Position numbers and translations under genes: made by a program | DNA from: Anaerolineae bacterium | Lineage (GTDB): Bacteria > Chloroflexota > Anaerolineae > Aggregatilineales > Phototrophicaceae | Assembly: GCA_017303635.1 (NCBI GenBank) | Contig: JAFLCG010000001.1 | Span: 496,001-560,000, forward strand | Direction: 5' to 3' | DNA length: 64,000 nt | In this document: piece after piece, positions 17,281 through 25,475 of the stretch | How positions within the stretch are numbered: the stretch's first letter is position 1 | How the letters are laid out: each line of letters starts with the position of its first letter | The notes under the pieces: generated by a model | What the model saw: only the letters and a program-made list of their open reading frames with translations | The model's database searches: none | Told to the model about the DNA's origin: nothing

Positions 17281-18359
17281 GGCGCGGCTTCCAGCTTGCG
17301 GAATAAGTCGCGGAAGATGGCATCCCGATCCAGCGCGAAAGCTTCACGCATCAGGTGTGGATTGCGCTCCGCCGCCCAGTACAGGTCGTCGGTCAGGCGC
17401 GGTGCACGGACAAGCTGCGAAGGCACCCAGGCCGGTTCCAGCAGCCAGGCGATGTCGATCAAATCCCAGATCACCCATGTGCGGGCGTAATGATCGTTGA
17501 TGCCGAACAGCGTATGCACCGGATTATGGGTGTAGAGGTGGTAAAGATAGTCCCCGATCTTGCCCTTGCCGCGCACATAGGTTTCCATATCCGCCAGCGA
17601 GAGTTTCAACTGTTCACCGATGTAGTAGCCTGGCAGGAACACCAGCGGCACGCCACTATCGTAAATCAACTGTGATGCCGGTATATCCTGTACCAGGTTG
17701 AGCGAGGGCGCGTGATTGAGGTTGACGAACGAGGGATAGGTGGAAGTCCACAGCACAACTATACGCGAGGCGATTTCCGGGGCCATGAGTAGCGCGGAGG
17801 CGACATTCGTCAGGCAGCCAATCGCAGCGATATACAAAGGACGCTCGTCCTGTGCCAGCGCCCGCTGAATGATGAATTCTGCCGACTCGCTGCGGATCGG
17901 CGCGTCCAGCGATGGCAGGTAACCCGGTGAACCGCGAAAGACTTTCCCCGCCCAGGGTACATCCATCAATTCAAAGACTTTGATGATTTCCTGGTAGCTC
18001 AGTTCCATACCCTCATCAGGATTGACAAACCGCAGGTTGCGCGGGTCCGTACCTGCCTCGAGATGATTGAGCGCAAAACGGCGCATGGCTGCCATTTCAC
18101 CACTTAGTACCGCCTGGGGATTGGTTTTCAGTTGATCGTACGCGGCGATCATCGGTTCGCGGTGATGGCGGAACGAATATGGCTCCGCACATACCCCTTC
18201 GATTTCCAATTTATCCGCGGACAAGAGCGCCCAGGCGATGGTGAACTGGTCGTCGATTTCGTTATGCGTGTCCGTGTCAATGATCAGGCGGATGGGTGCG
18301 CTTGCCGGTTCGAGCATTTGGCGCATGCTTTCATCGGACAGCTGTGGAAATGTTGGCAT
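17277..18359 (-). CDS. Inosine/uridine-preferring nucleoside hydrolase family protein
   Basis: A 360-residue protein of the nucleoside hydrolase family, which cleaves N-glycosidic bonds to base and free ribose using a bound calcium. The calcium-site signature appears near residue 27 as IDTDTHNEIDDQFTIAWAL, a variant of DTDxGxDDxxA. IAAIGCLTNVASAL is the second typical block. The protein is longer than classical members (about 310 residues). The AAGGA site lies about nine bases before the ATG. It is translationally coupled to the phosphorylase gene, and both would feed pentose to the isomerase and kinase. Confidence 0.85.
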   Translation of the reverse strand: MPTFPQLSDESMRQMLEPASAPIRLIIDTDTHNEIDDQFTIAWALLSADKLEIEGVCAEPYSFRHHREPMIAAYDQLKTNPQAVLSGEMAAMRRFALNHLEAGTDPRNLRFVNPDEGMELSYQEIIKVFELMDVPWAGKVFRGSPGYLPSLDAPIRSESAEFIIQRALAQDERPLYIAAIGCLTNVASALLMAPEIASRIVVLWTSTYPSFVNLNHAPSLNLVQDIPASQLIYDSGVPLVFLPGYYIGEQLKLSLADMETYVRGKGKIGDYLYHLYTHNPVHTLFGINDHYARTWVIWDLIDIAWLLEPAWVPSQLVRAPRLTDDLYWAAERNPHLMREAFALDRDAIFRDLFRKLEAAP

Positions 18360-18384
18360 GTAGCTTAATCCTTCTTTGCCTACA

Positions 18385-19458
18385 TCAAATCAATGCGCCC
18401 AGGTCACTCAGGTTGGCTTGCTGCTGGCGAAAATCTGCGCTGATGAGTTTGGTTAGCTGCACCGCATAGGCGTGCATATCCGGGTCGGGGTTGGCAGCCA
18501 GCACTGGTTGGCTCCACTCCGGCGGGACCGCATCCGCTCCGTGCAAGGCTCCGGCGAGCGCCCCCACCACGCTGGCGTAACTATCCTTGTCGCGCCCGTA
18601 CATCACCGCGCCGATAATCGACTGCCGCAGATCGCCTTCCGCAGCGACGAACATCGCCAACGCTACCACCAGCGTATGCACCGACTCGGAGAACAGATGC
18701 CCCCATTCGAGCAGGTTCATCAGCGGCTCCCGGATGGCGAAAACATCGCGTTCGCGGCGGGCAATCTCCAGCGCCTGATCGAGAAATTTCAAATTCGGGT
18801 CGTAGCGCCAGGGTGTGGTGTGCCAGTGATCGCCCTCCCTGCGGCGGGCGAAGCGCAGGTGCGCGCTGCGGGCTACCTCAATAATGCTCTCCACGCTGGC
18901 GTTGGGACGCATGGCTTCGGCAATGGCTGCTACCAGCATGGCAGCGGCGGTCTTGGCATGCCCATCGGTGAAGAACGCTAAATCGAAGCCAAGTTGATAG
19001 GCTTCATCCGGTCGGCAGGCACATATCAGGCCGAGCGGTGAATTGGCCATGATCGCGCCATTGGTCGGCTCCCCACCGAAGATCACCTTGTCGCGCCCCC
19101 ACAGCGCCTTCAGATAATATTCCTCGACAAATCCTGCGTGCAGTTCGTCCGGTGCGGTGTGATAGGCACCCGCCAGCACATGTCCAATATCGCCGGGGCG
19201 GGGTTTGCCACCCGCATTGAAGATAGCCTGGCAGAGCAGGTGCTTCAGCCGGGTGTCATCGGTATAGACACCTGGCTCATTGCGGAATTGCCCGTGATGG
19301 CTGGGGGCGCGATCATATGGAACGAAACGGTCAAGATTGCCATAGGTCTCGCGGATTTTCTCAGTCGTCCATAATTCGACTGGCCCGCCCAGTGCATCAC
19401 CAAGTGCGCCACCCAGCAGGCACCCATAGACTTTCTTGAAGAGTAGCGAGTGTTCCAT
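18385..19458 (-). CDS. ADP-ribosylglycohydrolase family protein
   Basis: A 357-residue protein of the DraG/ARH family, all-helical hydrolases with a two-magnesium centre that remove ADP-ribose or related ribosyl groups. Typical blocks are GCLLGGALGDALGGPVE at the start, GVYTDDTRL (first metal ligands), and GRDKDSYASVVGALAGALHG near residue 295 (second metal ligands). It sits between the ABC ATPase gene (six-base gap) and the nucleoside hydrolase. In catabolic operons these proteins often act as N- or O-glycosidases on ribosylated compounds, so its place here fits breakdown of an imported ribosyl compound. Exact substrate unknown. Confidence 0.88.
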   Translation of the reverse strand: MEHSLLFKKVYGCLLGGALGDALGGPVELWTTEKIRETYGNLDRFVPYDRAPSHHGQFRNEPGVYTDDTRLKHLLCQAIFNAGGKPRPGDIGHVLAGAYHTAPDELHAGFVEEYYLKALWGRDKVIFGGEPTNGAIMANSPLGLICACRPDEAYQLGFDLAFFTDGHAKTAAAMLVAAIAEAMRPNASVESIIEVARSAHLRFARRREGDHWHTTPWRYDPNLKFLDQALEIARRERDVFAIREPLMNLLEWGHLFSESVHTLVVALAMFVAAEGDLRQSIIGAVMYGRDKDSYASVVGALAGALHGADAVPPEWSQPVLAANPDPDMHAYAVQLTKLISADFRQQQANLSDLGALI

Positions 19459-19464
19459 TTATGG

Positions 19465-20508
19465 TTAACTTGTAGGCAACAGCCAGATGCTGGACGCTGG
19501 CAATTGGACTGTGATTGTCTGGCCGACCTGTGCCTGGAAATGCGCCGGGCTGTGAACCATCCAGGTATGGCCAGCTAAATCAAGTTGTACTTGGGTATGA
19601 GTACCCATGTAGACTTGCAGCAGCACCTTCGCTTCAACACAGTTGCCTTCAGCCGGATTGGGCACTAGCTGTACGTCTTCCGGGCGCACCGTGACCAGCA
19701 CCTTGCCATCTGGTTGTTGCATGCGGCTGGGATCGATTTGCAGAGTGCCGAGCGGCGTTTCGACCTCTGCACCGCGTCGTGTTCCTGATAGAAGATTGTC
19801 ATTGCGAAAGAAGTGGGCGACCCGGACTGAAGAAGGTCGCTGATAAAAATCCTGCGGTTGAGCATATTGCTGCAGCAGACCATCGAACATCAAAGCGATG
19901 CGGTCTGCCAGCATGACCGCTTCTTCCTGGTCGTGAGTAACAAAGACAGTCGTTATGCTCAGTTCCCGTTGAATACTGCGGATTAGTTCCCGCATTTCCA
20001 GCCGGAGGTTTGCGTCCAGGTTCGCCAGCGGTTCATCAAGCAGCAGCACCTTCGGGTGGACCACCAGTGCACGGGCCAGTGCCACCCGCTGCTGCTGACC
20101 GCCGGAAAGCTCATGAGCTTTCCGGGGGGCGAAGCCTGGCAGCTTGACCAGCTCCAGCATTTCGTCCACCCTGCGCTCTATCTCTCGTTTGTGCACACCC
20201 TGCATCCGCAGGCCAAAACCAACGTTCTGCCCAATGGTCATGGTTGGGAACAGCAGATGCTTCTGAAAGACCATGACTGCGCCGCGTTTTTCGGTCGGTA
20301 CAGTGACCATCGACTTGTTGTCGAACAGCACATCGCCAGAAGTGGGCAGGAGCAGGCCCGTCATCATCCGCAGTGTGGTGGTCTTGCCGCAGCCAGATGG
20401 CCCCAGGAATGCGACCAACTCGCCGGATTTTATCTCCAGATTGAGGCGATCTACGGCGGTCACGCCCCCAAAGCGGCGCGTGAGATCGCGCAGAATGACA
20501 TGTGTCAC
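19465..20508 (-). CDS. ABC transporter ATP-binding protein (PotA/MalK-type)
   Basis: A 347-residue ATPase of an importer. The Walker A GPSGCGKTT lies near residue 37, with the signature LSGGQQQRVALARAL, Walker B LLLDEPLANLD and the switch histidine in VFVTHDQEEAV. A C-terminal TOBE-like domain (about residues 240-347, VTVRPEDVQL) is typical of putrescine, ferric ion and sugar importers. It overlaps the upstream permease gene by four bases. With two permeases and one binding protein it makes a complete importer serving the downstream catabolic enzymes. Confidence 0.94.
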   Translation of the reverse strand: MTHVILRDLTRRFGGVTAVDRLNLEIKSGELVAFLGPSGCGKTTTLRMMTGLLLPTSGDVLFDNKSMVTVPTEKRGAVMVFQKHLLFPTMTIGQNVGFGLRMQGVHKREIERRVDEMLELVKLPGFAPRKAHELSGGQQQRVALARALVVHPKVLLLDEPLANLDANLRLEMRELIRSIQRELSITTVFVTHDQEEAVMLADRIALMFDGLLQQYAQPQDFYQRPSSVRVAHFFRNDNLLSGTRRGAEVETPLGTLQIDPSRMQQPDGKVLVTVRPEDVQLVPNPAEGNCVEAKVLLQVYMGTHTQVQLDLAGHTWMVHSPAHFQAQVGQTITVQLPASSIWLLPTS

Positions 20509-21314
20509 AGTTTACCAAAGCCTCCCATCACTGCGGACTCCCGTCCAAGCTGACGGGATGTGAGTATCAATACCAAGACTGCTGGAGCAACGAAGACCAG
20601 ACTGATGGCAGCAGCATTTGAGTAATTGGTGCCGCTGATAAATGGGAACAGTACCATCGGCAGCGTGATAATTGTGCCACCGCCGATCAGCAGCGTGGTG
20701 ATGTATTGTCCCCAAGAGATGAGAAACGTGAACATAGTGGCGACCAGAAGGCCGGAGAAAATACCCGGCAGCGTGACGAAGCGGAAAACTGCGAATGGCC
20801 CCGCGCCTAGCGTGCGCGCCGTGTCTTCCAGTTCCGTGCCATAGTTGGCGAATACGCTGGACATGACCAGCACCATATAAGGTATGCACGGGATGAGGTG
20901 AACGAGACAGACCCCGATGAAAGAATCCGTCAAATGCAGCCGGATGAATACCTGATGGATGCCCATCGTCGCCACGATACCCGGCACAATGATCGGCACC
21001 ATCAGCAGCCATTCGATGACTACTTTGCCGCGAAACTGATGCAGCGCCAATGCCCGCGCCGCTGGCAATCCGACCAGGATCGATAGCACCGAAACCACCA
21101 CAGCTATGGATAGACTATTGGCGAACCCTTCCCCGACTCGTGAGGACGGTGACAGGACATATTCCCAGGGTTCAATGCTCCACTCCGAAGGCAGGAGCGA
21201 TGGAAAGAGCCAGCGGTGCGAGAATGACCACACGAACTGCGGCAGAATTGGAGCGAGGGCGACTATTACGATCAACACCATCGTCACCCACCGGATAATT
21301 TTCTGCATGGGCAC
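20505..21314 (-). CDS. ABC transporter permease (PotC-like)
   Basis: A 269-residue inner-membrane protein with about six hydrophobic helices. A recognisable EAA loop lies near residues 165-185 (ELEDTARTLGAGPFAVFRFVTLPGI), the contact point for the ATPase. It is the second of two permeases: it begins six bases after the first and overlaps the ATPase gene. The fold and gene order match the polyamine/iron/thiamine-type importers. The substrate is probably the nucleoside- or sugar-like compound broken down by the operon. Confidence 0.92.
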   Translation of the reverse strand: MPMQKIIRWVTMVLIVIVALAPILPQFVWSFSHRWLFPSLLPSEWSIEPWEYVLSPSSRVGEGFANSLSIAVVVSVLSILVGLPAARALALHQFRGKVVIEWLLMVPIIVPGIVATMGIHQVFIRLHLTDSFIGVCLVHLIPCIPYMVLVMSSVFANYGTELEDTARTLGAGPFAVFRFVTLPGIFSGLLVATMFTFLISWGQYITTLLIGGGTIITLPMVLFPFISGTNYSNAAAISLVFVAPAVLVLILTSRQLGRESAVMGGFGKL

Positions 21315-21320
21315 CGCTCC

Positions 21321-22193
21321 TCAGGAATTCACGGCGTAGCGTGCCAATCGTTTGTAGACGATCAGCAGCACGATGGCGATTAATGTCAGGATGATGCTCA
21401 TCGCCATTGCCTGTGGTCGCAGCGATAAGTCCGGGTCTTGATAACTCTGAAACGCCAGTACCGGGAGCGTCGTCGGGTGTCGCACCCCCAGCAGCAAAGG
21501 GATTTCGTAACTGGCAAATACGTAGGCGAACACAATGATCGAGGTGGAAAGCACACCGGGCAGAATTAGAGGCAGTAGCACATAGCGGAACCGTTGCCAG
21601 GCGTTTGCCCCCAGGGTGCGGGCAATTTCCTCATACTGCGGCCCAACCCCCTGCAAGATCGCCAGTACCACAATGCCGATGAACGGCACTTCTTTCCATA
21701 GATAGGTCAGTTGGATGGCAGTGCCAGGTCGGTCGAAGACCATTACCGGGAAGTTGCGCGGCGCATCGATCAGCCCCAGGGCGTAGGCACCGCGAGCGAG
21801 GATGCCGCTCTGGCTGACCAGCAGCACGATACCCGCTGCCGCTACCAGATGTGGGATGGGGATCGAGAGTTGAAACATGAATGTAAAGAAACGACTGCCT
21901 TTAAATGTGTTACGCAGTACCAGCGCCAAGGCAATCGCCAGTACGGAGGACATCACAGTGCTGAGGAGCGCCAGTCGGAAGGTCTGCCAGAGCGACTCGA
22001 AGAAGGTGTTGTCGGTCAATACGTCGCCGTAATAGCGCAGGGTGAGGTCAAACGAACCGATAGCCGGGAAGTAGCCCAGGCTTTGGCTGAACCCAACCAC
22101 CAGCCCGCCGAAAAAAAGCAGAACAACGAGTGCGACCGCCGGTAACACCATCAACGGTGCGCGTAACTTTTCCATCAAACTCAACCAGCGCAT
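21321..22193 (-). CDS. ABC transporter permease (PotB-like)
   Basis: A 290-residue inner-membrane permease with an N-terminal signal-anchor helix and about five further helices. An EAA loop is seen around YEEIARTLGANAWQRFRYVL. The ATG at 22193 is preferred because AGGGGG lies seven bases upstream; the two in-frame GTG codons just before it are too close to that site. It forms the channel with the next permease. A hairpin between this gene and the binding-protein gene (22254-22282) may lower expression of the membrane and enzyme genes relative to the binding protein. Confidence 0.92.
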   Translation of the reverse strand: MRWLSLMEKLRAPLMVLPAVALVVLLFFGGLVVGFSQSLGYFPAIGSFDLTLRYYGDVLTDNTFFESLWQTFRLALLSTVMSSVLAIALALVLRNTFKGSRFFTFMFQLSIPIPHLVAAAGIVLLVSQSGILARGAYALGLIDAPRNFPVMVFDRPGTAIQLTYLWKEVPFIGIVVLAILQGVGPQYEEIARTLGANAWQRFRYVLLPLILPGVLSTSIIVFAYVFASYEIPLLLGVRHPTTLPVLAFQSYQDPDLSLRPQAMAMSIILTLIAIVLLIVYKRLARYAVNS

Positions 22194-22253
22194 CACCACT
22201 CCCCCTCAATTGAGTTACAACGTTAGCTGGATTAGTGTCATGAGCATGAAGTG

Positions 22254-22282
22254 TGAGGTGCACTCGTCAGGAGCGCACCTCA
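22254..22282 (-). terminator. Hairpin between binding-protein and permease genes
   Basis: TGAGGTGC and GCACCTCA pair around a 13-base loop just after the binding-protein stop. Such partial terminators often give higher expression of the binding protein than of the permeases. No long U-tract is present. Confidence 0.5.
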
Positions 22283-22297
22283 ATATTGCCGAGTCGG

Positions 22298-23542
22298 TTA
22301 TTTCTCCAGCACGTTTTCGATCCAGCCCTGTTCCATGGCAGTGACCCAGGTGGCAGGTGGTTCCGGCAGCGCGGCCGCGTTCAGCACATCTGCGCTGAGG
22401 GTTGCCGGGTGACTCTCGAACGCCGCCACAGCAGCCTGGAACTCTTCAGAGTACATACTAGGTGCAATGGGCGAGAGCCAACCCCAGCTTTCCGGGTTCG
22501 TCATGTTCAACTGGAATTCTTCGCTCAGGATGTAGTTGGCGACAATCATCGCACCCGCCGGGTTTGGTGCGTTGTATGGGATGGTGACGAAGTTGTTGTT
22601 TGAGATTGTGCCGGTGTCCAGTACGAATGTGCGGATCGTTTCCGGGTAAACGCCCTCGTTAATGTTGGTGGCAGCATTGCCAGGGCCATAACCCATATTG
22701 AAGGCGATTTCCTGGTTGGCCAGTAGGTCCTGCATGACCGAGGCTTCTGGGTAGGTCTCGCCAGCACGCCACAGGTTGGGCTCCAGCCCGTTTAGGTATT
22801 CCCAGACAGCCGGGGCATATTGGTCGAACACAGCCTGGTCAAAGTCACCCAGGAAGGGTTCCGGGCCGCCCGCTACCCAGTAGAAAACATGTCGGATAAA
22901 CACACTTCCAGTGAAGTCCGGAATAGCAGGATAGGTGAAGAGGCCGGGGTTTGCGGCACTCCACTCCGCCAGGGCTTCGAAGCTGGTCGGTGGTTCTTCG
23001 CCTACCAGGTCGGTGTTGTATTCAAAGACGAACTGCGCGTGACCCCAGGGGGACTCGTACCCTTCAACCGCCTCGCCGAAGTCGAATGCGAAAGCCGGGT
23101 CACTCCAATCCACATAGCGCGCGTTGGGGATTGATTCCGACCAGGGACCGTAGAGCAGATTGGCTGACTTCAGTGTGCGGAAGTTTTCGCCGTTGATCCA
23201 GATGAGGTCGATCGTGCCGGTGGTTACGCCCGCCGCCGATTCATCCAGAATTTTATTGACGGCATCGGCAGTATCGACTAATGGGACGCGGTTGAGCGTA
23301 ACGCCGTACAGCGCCTGGACGCGTTCGCCTATGTCGCGGTCAACATCCTGGTTGATCTTGTCCGAACCGCCCCACATATGCCAGTTGACGGTCGTCCCTT
23401 CGGCAGCGGCCAGCACGTCCGCCCAGGTCTCAAAACCGGGTACCGGGCCGAGAAGTTCATCAGCAGCATCCTGCGCCCCGGCTACGCCCAACATGGTTGT
23501 AGTCAGCAACAGTATGCAGATTATGCGTTTAAAATTAAACAC
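22298..23542 (-). CDS. Extracellular substrate-binding protein of the ABC importer
   Basis: A 414-residue exported binding protein. The GTG at 23542 has AAGGAG seven bases upstream and gives a clean signal peptide (positively charged FKR, hydrophobic CILLLTTTMLGVAGA, cleavage before QDA). The open frame upstream lacks such a signal. The sequence resembles YnjB/thiamine-type or extracellular family 1 binding proteins: WHMWGGSDKINQ, IDLIWINGENF, ANYILSEEFQ. It captures the substrate outside the cell for the two permeases. The ligand cannot be told from sequence; the downstream enzymes suggest a ribosyl or sugar compound. Confidence 0.9.
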   Translation of the reverse strand: MFNFKRIICILLLTTTMLGVAGAQDAADELLGPVPGFETWADVLAAAEGTTVNWHMWGGSDKINQDVDRDIGERVQALYGVTLNRVPLVDTADAVNKILDESAAGVTTGTIDLIWINGENFRTLKSANLLYGPWSESIPNARYVDWSDPAFAFDFGEAVEGYESPWGHAQFVFEYNTDLVGEEPPTSFEALAEWSAANPGLFTYPAIPDFTGSVFIRHVFYWVAGGPEPFLGDFDQAVFDQYAPAVWEYLNGLEPNLWRAGETYPEASVMQDLLANQEIAFNMGYGPGNAATNINEGVYPETIRTFVLDTGTISNNNFVTIPYNAPNPAGAMIVANYILSEEFQLNMTNPESWGWLSPIAPSMYSEEFQAAVAAFESHPATLSADVLNAAALPEPPATWVTAMEQGWIENVLEK

Positions 23543-23690
23543 TGTAGTTCTCCTTATGTAATTCGTTCCAGCGGTCATAACTGGTGATAGATTTGCTCTT
23601 GTTGTCCTCATCAACCCATAGGCCACTCCCTACCAAGCAAGCTTGAGTTTGCTGTGGTCAACGCTGTGTTACGCAGCGATTGCACCCTGT

Positions 23691-24533
23691 TCAGGAAACC
23701 TGCCGCCGTAGCAGCGATAACGCTGCCGCCGCTGCGTTATCGAAGTCGCTCACTAATGGTCTCCAGGTGTTAACAGTACGCCCTGTTTCAGCGGAAGGAT
23801 TGGGGAAGCATTCAATTACCAACGGTCCGGAGTACTGGATATCATCCAGCGCGTCCTTGATTGGTGACCAGTTGATGTGACCGCCACCAGGAGGTTTGCG
23901 GTTGCTATCTGCACAATGAAAATGGCCTAACTTTGACCCCGCCCGACGAATAGCGGCGGGTAGATCATCTTCTTCCATATTCATGTGATAAGTATCCAGT
24001 TGTAACCGGACTGCCGGGTGATCAACCTGTGCCAGATAGTCCATGCCCTCTTCAACTGTATTGAAGATATAGGTTTCAAATCGATTGATGAGTTCTATAC
24101 AAATGGTCACACCCAGATCGCTGGCAGTGGTAGCAACTTCTCGGATGGCGCGTGCGCTGCGGTCGCGGAACGGGCGCAGATCGCGTTCGGTGGGGAAGTG
24201 CAGCCAGGGCACATAGGGTAGTCCACCGAGGATCGGGCTGCCAAGCCGGGCAGCGGTCTCTACACAGCGCTTGAGATACTCAATACCTGCGCGGTGAGTG
24301 GACGCGTCAGGGCTAGTGATGTCTTTATCTAGCGGCAACCCCATGCTGGCAAAGACCTTCAATCCCAGCGCATCGAGTTCAGTCCGCATTGCAGCGATAG
24401 GGGTATCTGGACCGGCAACAAGGGAAACCTCAACCGCGTCAAAGCCAATCTTTTGGGCTTTGGCAAAGGCAGATGGTTGAAAGTCAGACCAATTGTGCAG
24501 CCAGTAAAAAATCTCAATGCCAATTGGGCGCAT
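23691..24533 (-). CDS. Ketose 3-epimerase-like TIM-barrel protein (xylose isomerase-like fold)
   Basis: A 280-residue protein of the D-tagatose/D-psicose 3-epimerase group. The four expected metal and catalytic positions are visible: Glu in CIELINRFETY, Asp in LQLDTYHMNMEED, His in LGHFHCADSNR (with PPGGGHINW after it) and Glu in LVIECFPNPS. Such enzymes invert C3 of ketoses and often act on ribulose/xylulose or ketohexoses. It is the first gene of the minus-strand operon and is divergent from the GntR regulator. It probably funnels an alternative ketose into the kinase-aldolase steps. Confidence 0.87.
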   Translation of the reverse strand: MRPIGIEIFYWLHNWSDFQPSAFAKAQKIGFDAVEVSLVAGPDTPIAAMRTELDALGLKVFASMGLPLDKDITSPDASTHRAGIEYLKRCVETAARLGSPILGGLPYVPWLHFPTERDLRPFRDRSARAIREVATTASDLGVTICIELINRFETYIFNTVEEGMDYLAQVDHPAVRLQLDTYHMNMEEDDLPAAIRRAGSKLGHFHCADSNRKPPGGGHINWSPIKDALDDIQYSGPLVIECFPNPSAETGRTVNTWRPLVSDFDNAAAAALSLLRRQVS

Positions 24534-24552
24534 AGTATTTCTAAATCACTGT

Positions 24553-24567
24553 GAAATCTAAAATTTC
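24553..24567 (-). promoter_or_regulatory. Possible GntR operator half-site before the epimerase gene
   Basis: GAAAT-N5-ATTTC lies 20-34 bases upstream of the epimerase start and resembles the core of the perfect palindrome near the regulator promoter. It would suit control of both divergent units by the same regulator. Confidence 0.4.
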
Positions 24568-24638
24568 TGTTGAAGCAAAGAATAGCACCAATTGCGAATT
24601 TGTCAAATCAATGAGTAAGCCAGCCAGTAGGCAGAAAC

Positions 24639-24696
24639 TTGACATTGGGGCTAATTGCGCCTACCATACATTAAACAAGATGCTCTGAAATTTCAG
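24639..24696 (+). promoter_or_regulatory. Promoter with overlapping palindromic operator for the GntR gene
   Basis: TTGACA (24639-24644) and TACCAT (24662-24667) are separated by 17 bases, a good sigma-70-type promoter for the rightward regulator gene. A perfect 12-base palindrome, CTGAAATTTCAG (24685-24696), lies just downstream of the expected transcription start. FadR-type GntR proteins bind short palindromes of this size, so autorepression is likely. Confidence 0.65.
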
Positions 24697-24744
24697 ATTT
24701 CTGAAGCGTAATGTGATATAGGTAGCACACTGTTGAATACTGAA

Positions 24745-25431
24745 ATGAGCCTGCCCCCAGTCACCCTGTCGAGCCTAAATGACTTGGTGTATGACCTTTT
24801 GCGCGAACGCATCCTCTCCCAGCAGTTCCTTCCTGGTCAACGCCTCGATCTGACGGAACTAGAACAACAACTTCAGGTCAGCCGCACCCCTCTCAAAGAG
24901 GCATTGAGTCGGCTTGAGTTGGAAGGGCTGATTGAGATTCATGCTCGACGTGGTACATTCGTAACCGCACTAGACCCGCACAAATTCGACGAAGCGTACA
25001 AGATTCGTAGCGCTTACGAACTCTATGTTGTCTTGTGTCTGTTTAAGTATTTGGATGATGACGATTATCGTTTTATTCATAATGCACATGAACAAATGAA
25101 TCGGCTGGCCGAGCTTGGGAACTGGCAGACGGTCGCGGAGCAGTATATGCAGATTGACCAGCAGCTTCACGAACGATTTGTCCTGCGCGGTGGCCCGCCA
25201 CGTATGTTACAACTTTATGAGCAAACTCATGTCTACCGATATTTGCGGCTGGGATTGACGTATTTCAGCGACCGTGATTTTGAAGCTACCCACTTCGAGC
25301 ACGAACAAATCCTGGAAGCATTAGCGAGTCAGTCTCCTGATCGATTGAGTGCTGCTTTACTCAATCACTTAGAGAGCGAAAGGCTGCGAGTAGCGCGGGC
25401 TTTGGCACGTACCACAGAACCAAGTAGCTAA
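24745..25431 (+). CDS. GntR family transcriptional regulator (FadR/FCD subfamily)
   Basis: A 228-residue regulator. The N-terminal winged helix-turn-helix spans about residues 10-75 (LREMI-like LRERILSQQFLPGQRL, VSRTPLKEALSRLELEGLI, RRGTFV). The C-terminal FCD-type ligand domain is all-helical, with DQQLHERFVLRGG and HFEHEQILEAL supplying the usual metal/ligand residues. The ATG at 24745 is preferred; a TTG four codons earlier is also possible, and neither has a strong Shine-Dalgarno. It is divergent from the 15-gene operon and most likely represses it, and itself, through CTGAAATTTCAG-type sites until an operon intermediate binds. Confidence 0.9.
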   Translation: MSLPPVTLSSLNDLVYDLLRERILSQQFLPGQRLDLTELEQQLQVSRTPLKEALSRLELEGLIEIHARRGTFVTALDPHKFDEAYKIRSAYELYVVLCLFKYLDDDDYRFIHNAHEQMNRLAELGNWQTVAEQYMQIDQQLHERFVLRGGPPRMLQLYEQTHVYRYLRLGLTYFSDRDFEATHFEHEQILEALASQSPDRLSAALLNHLESERLRVARALARTTEPSS

Positions 25432-25475
25432 ACAAACGCCGCATACTTTAGGGGCACCGACTAAGCACAACTGCA

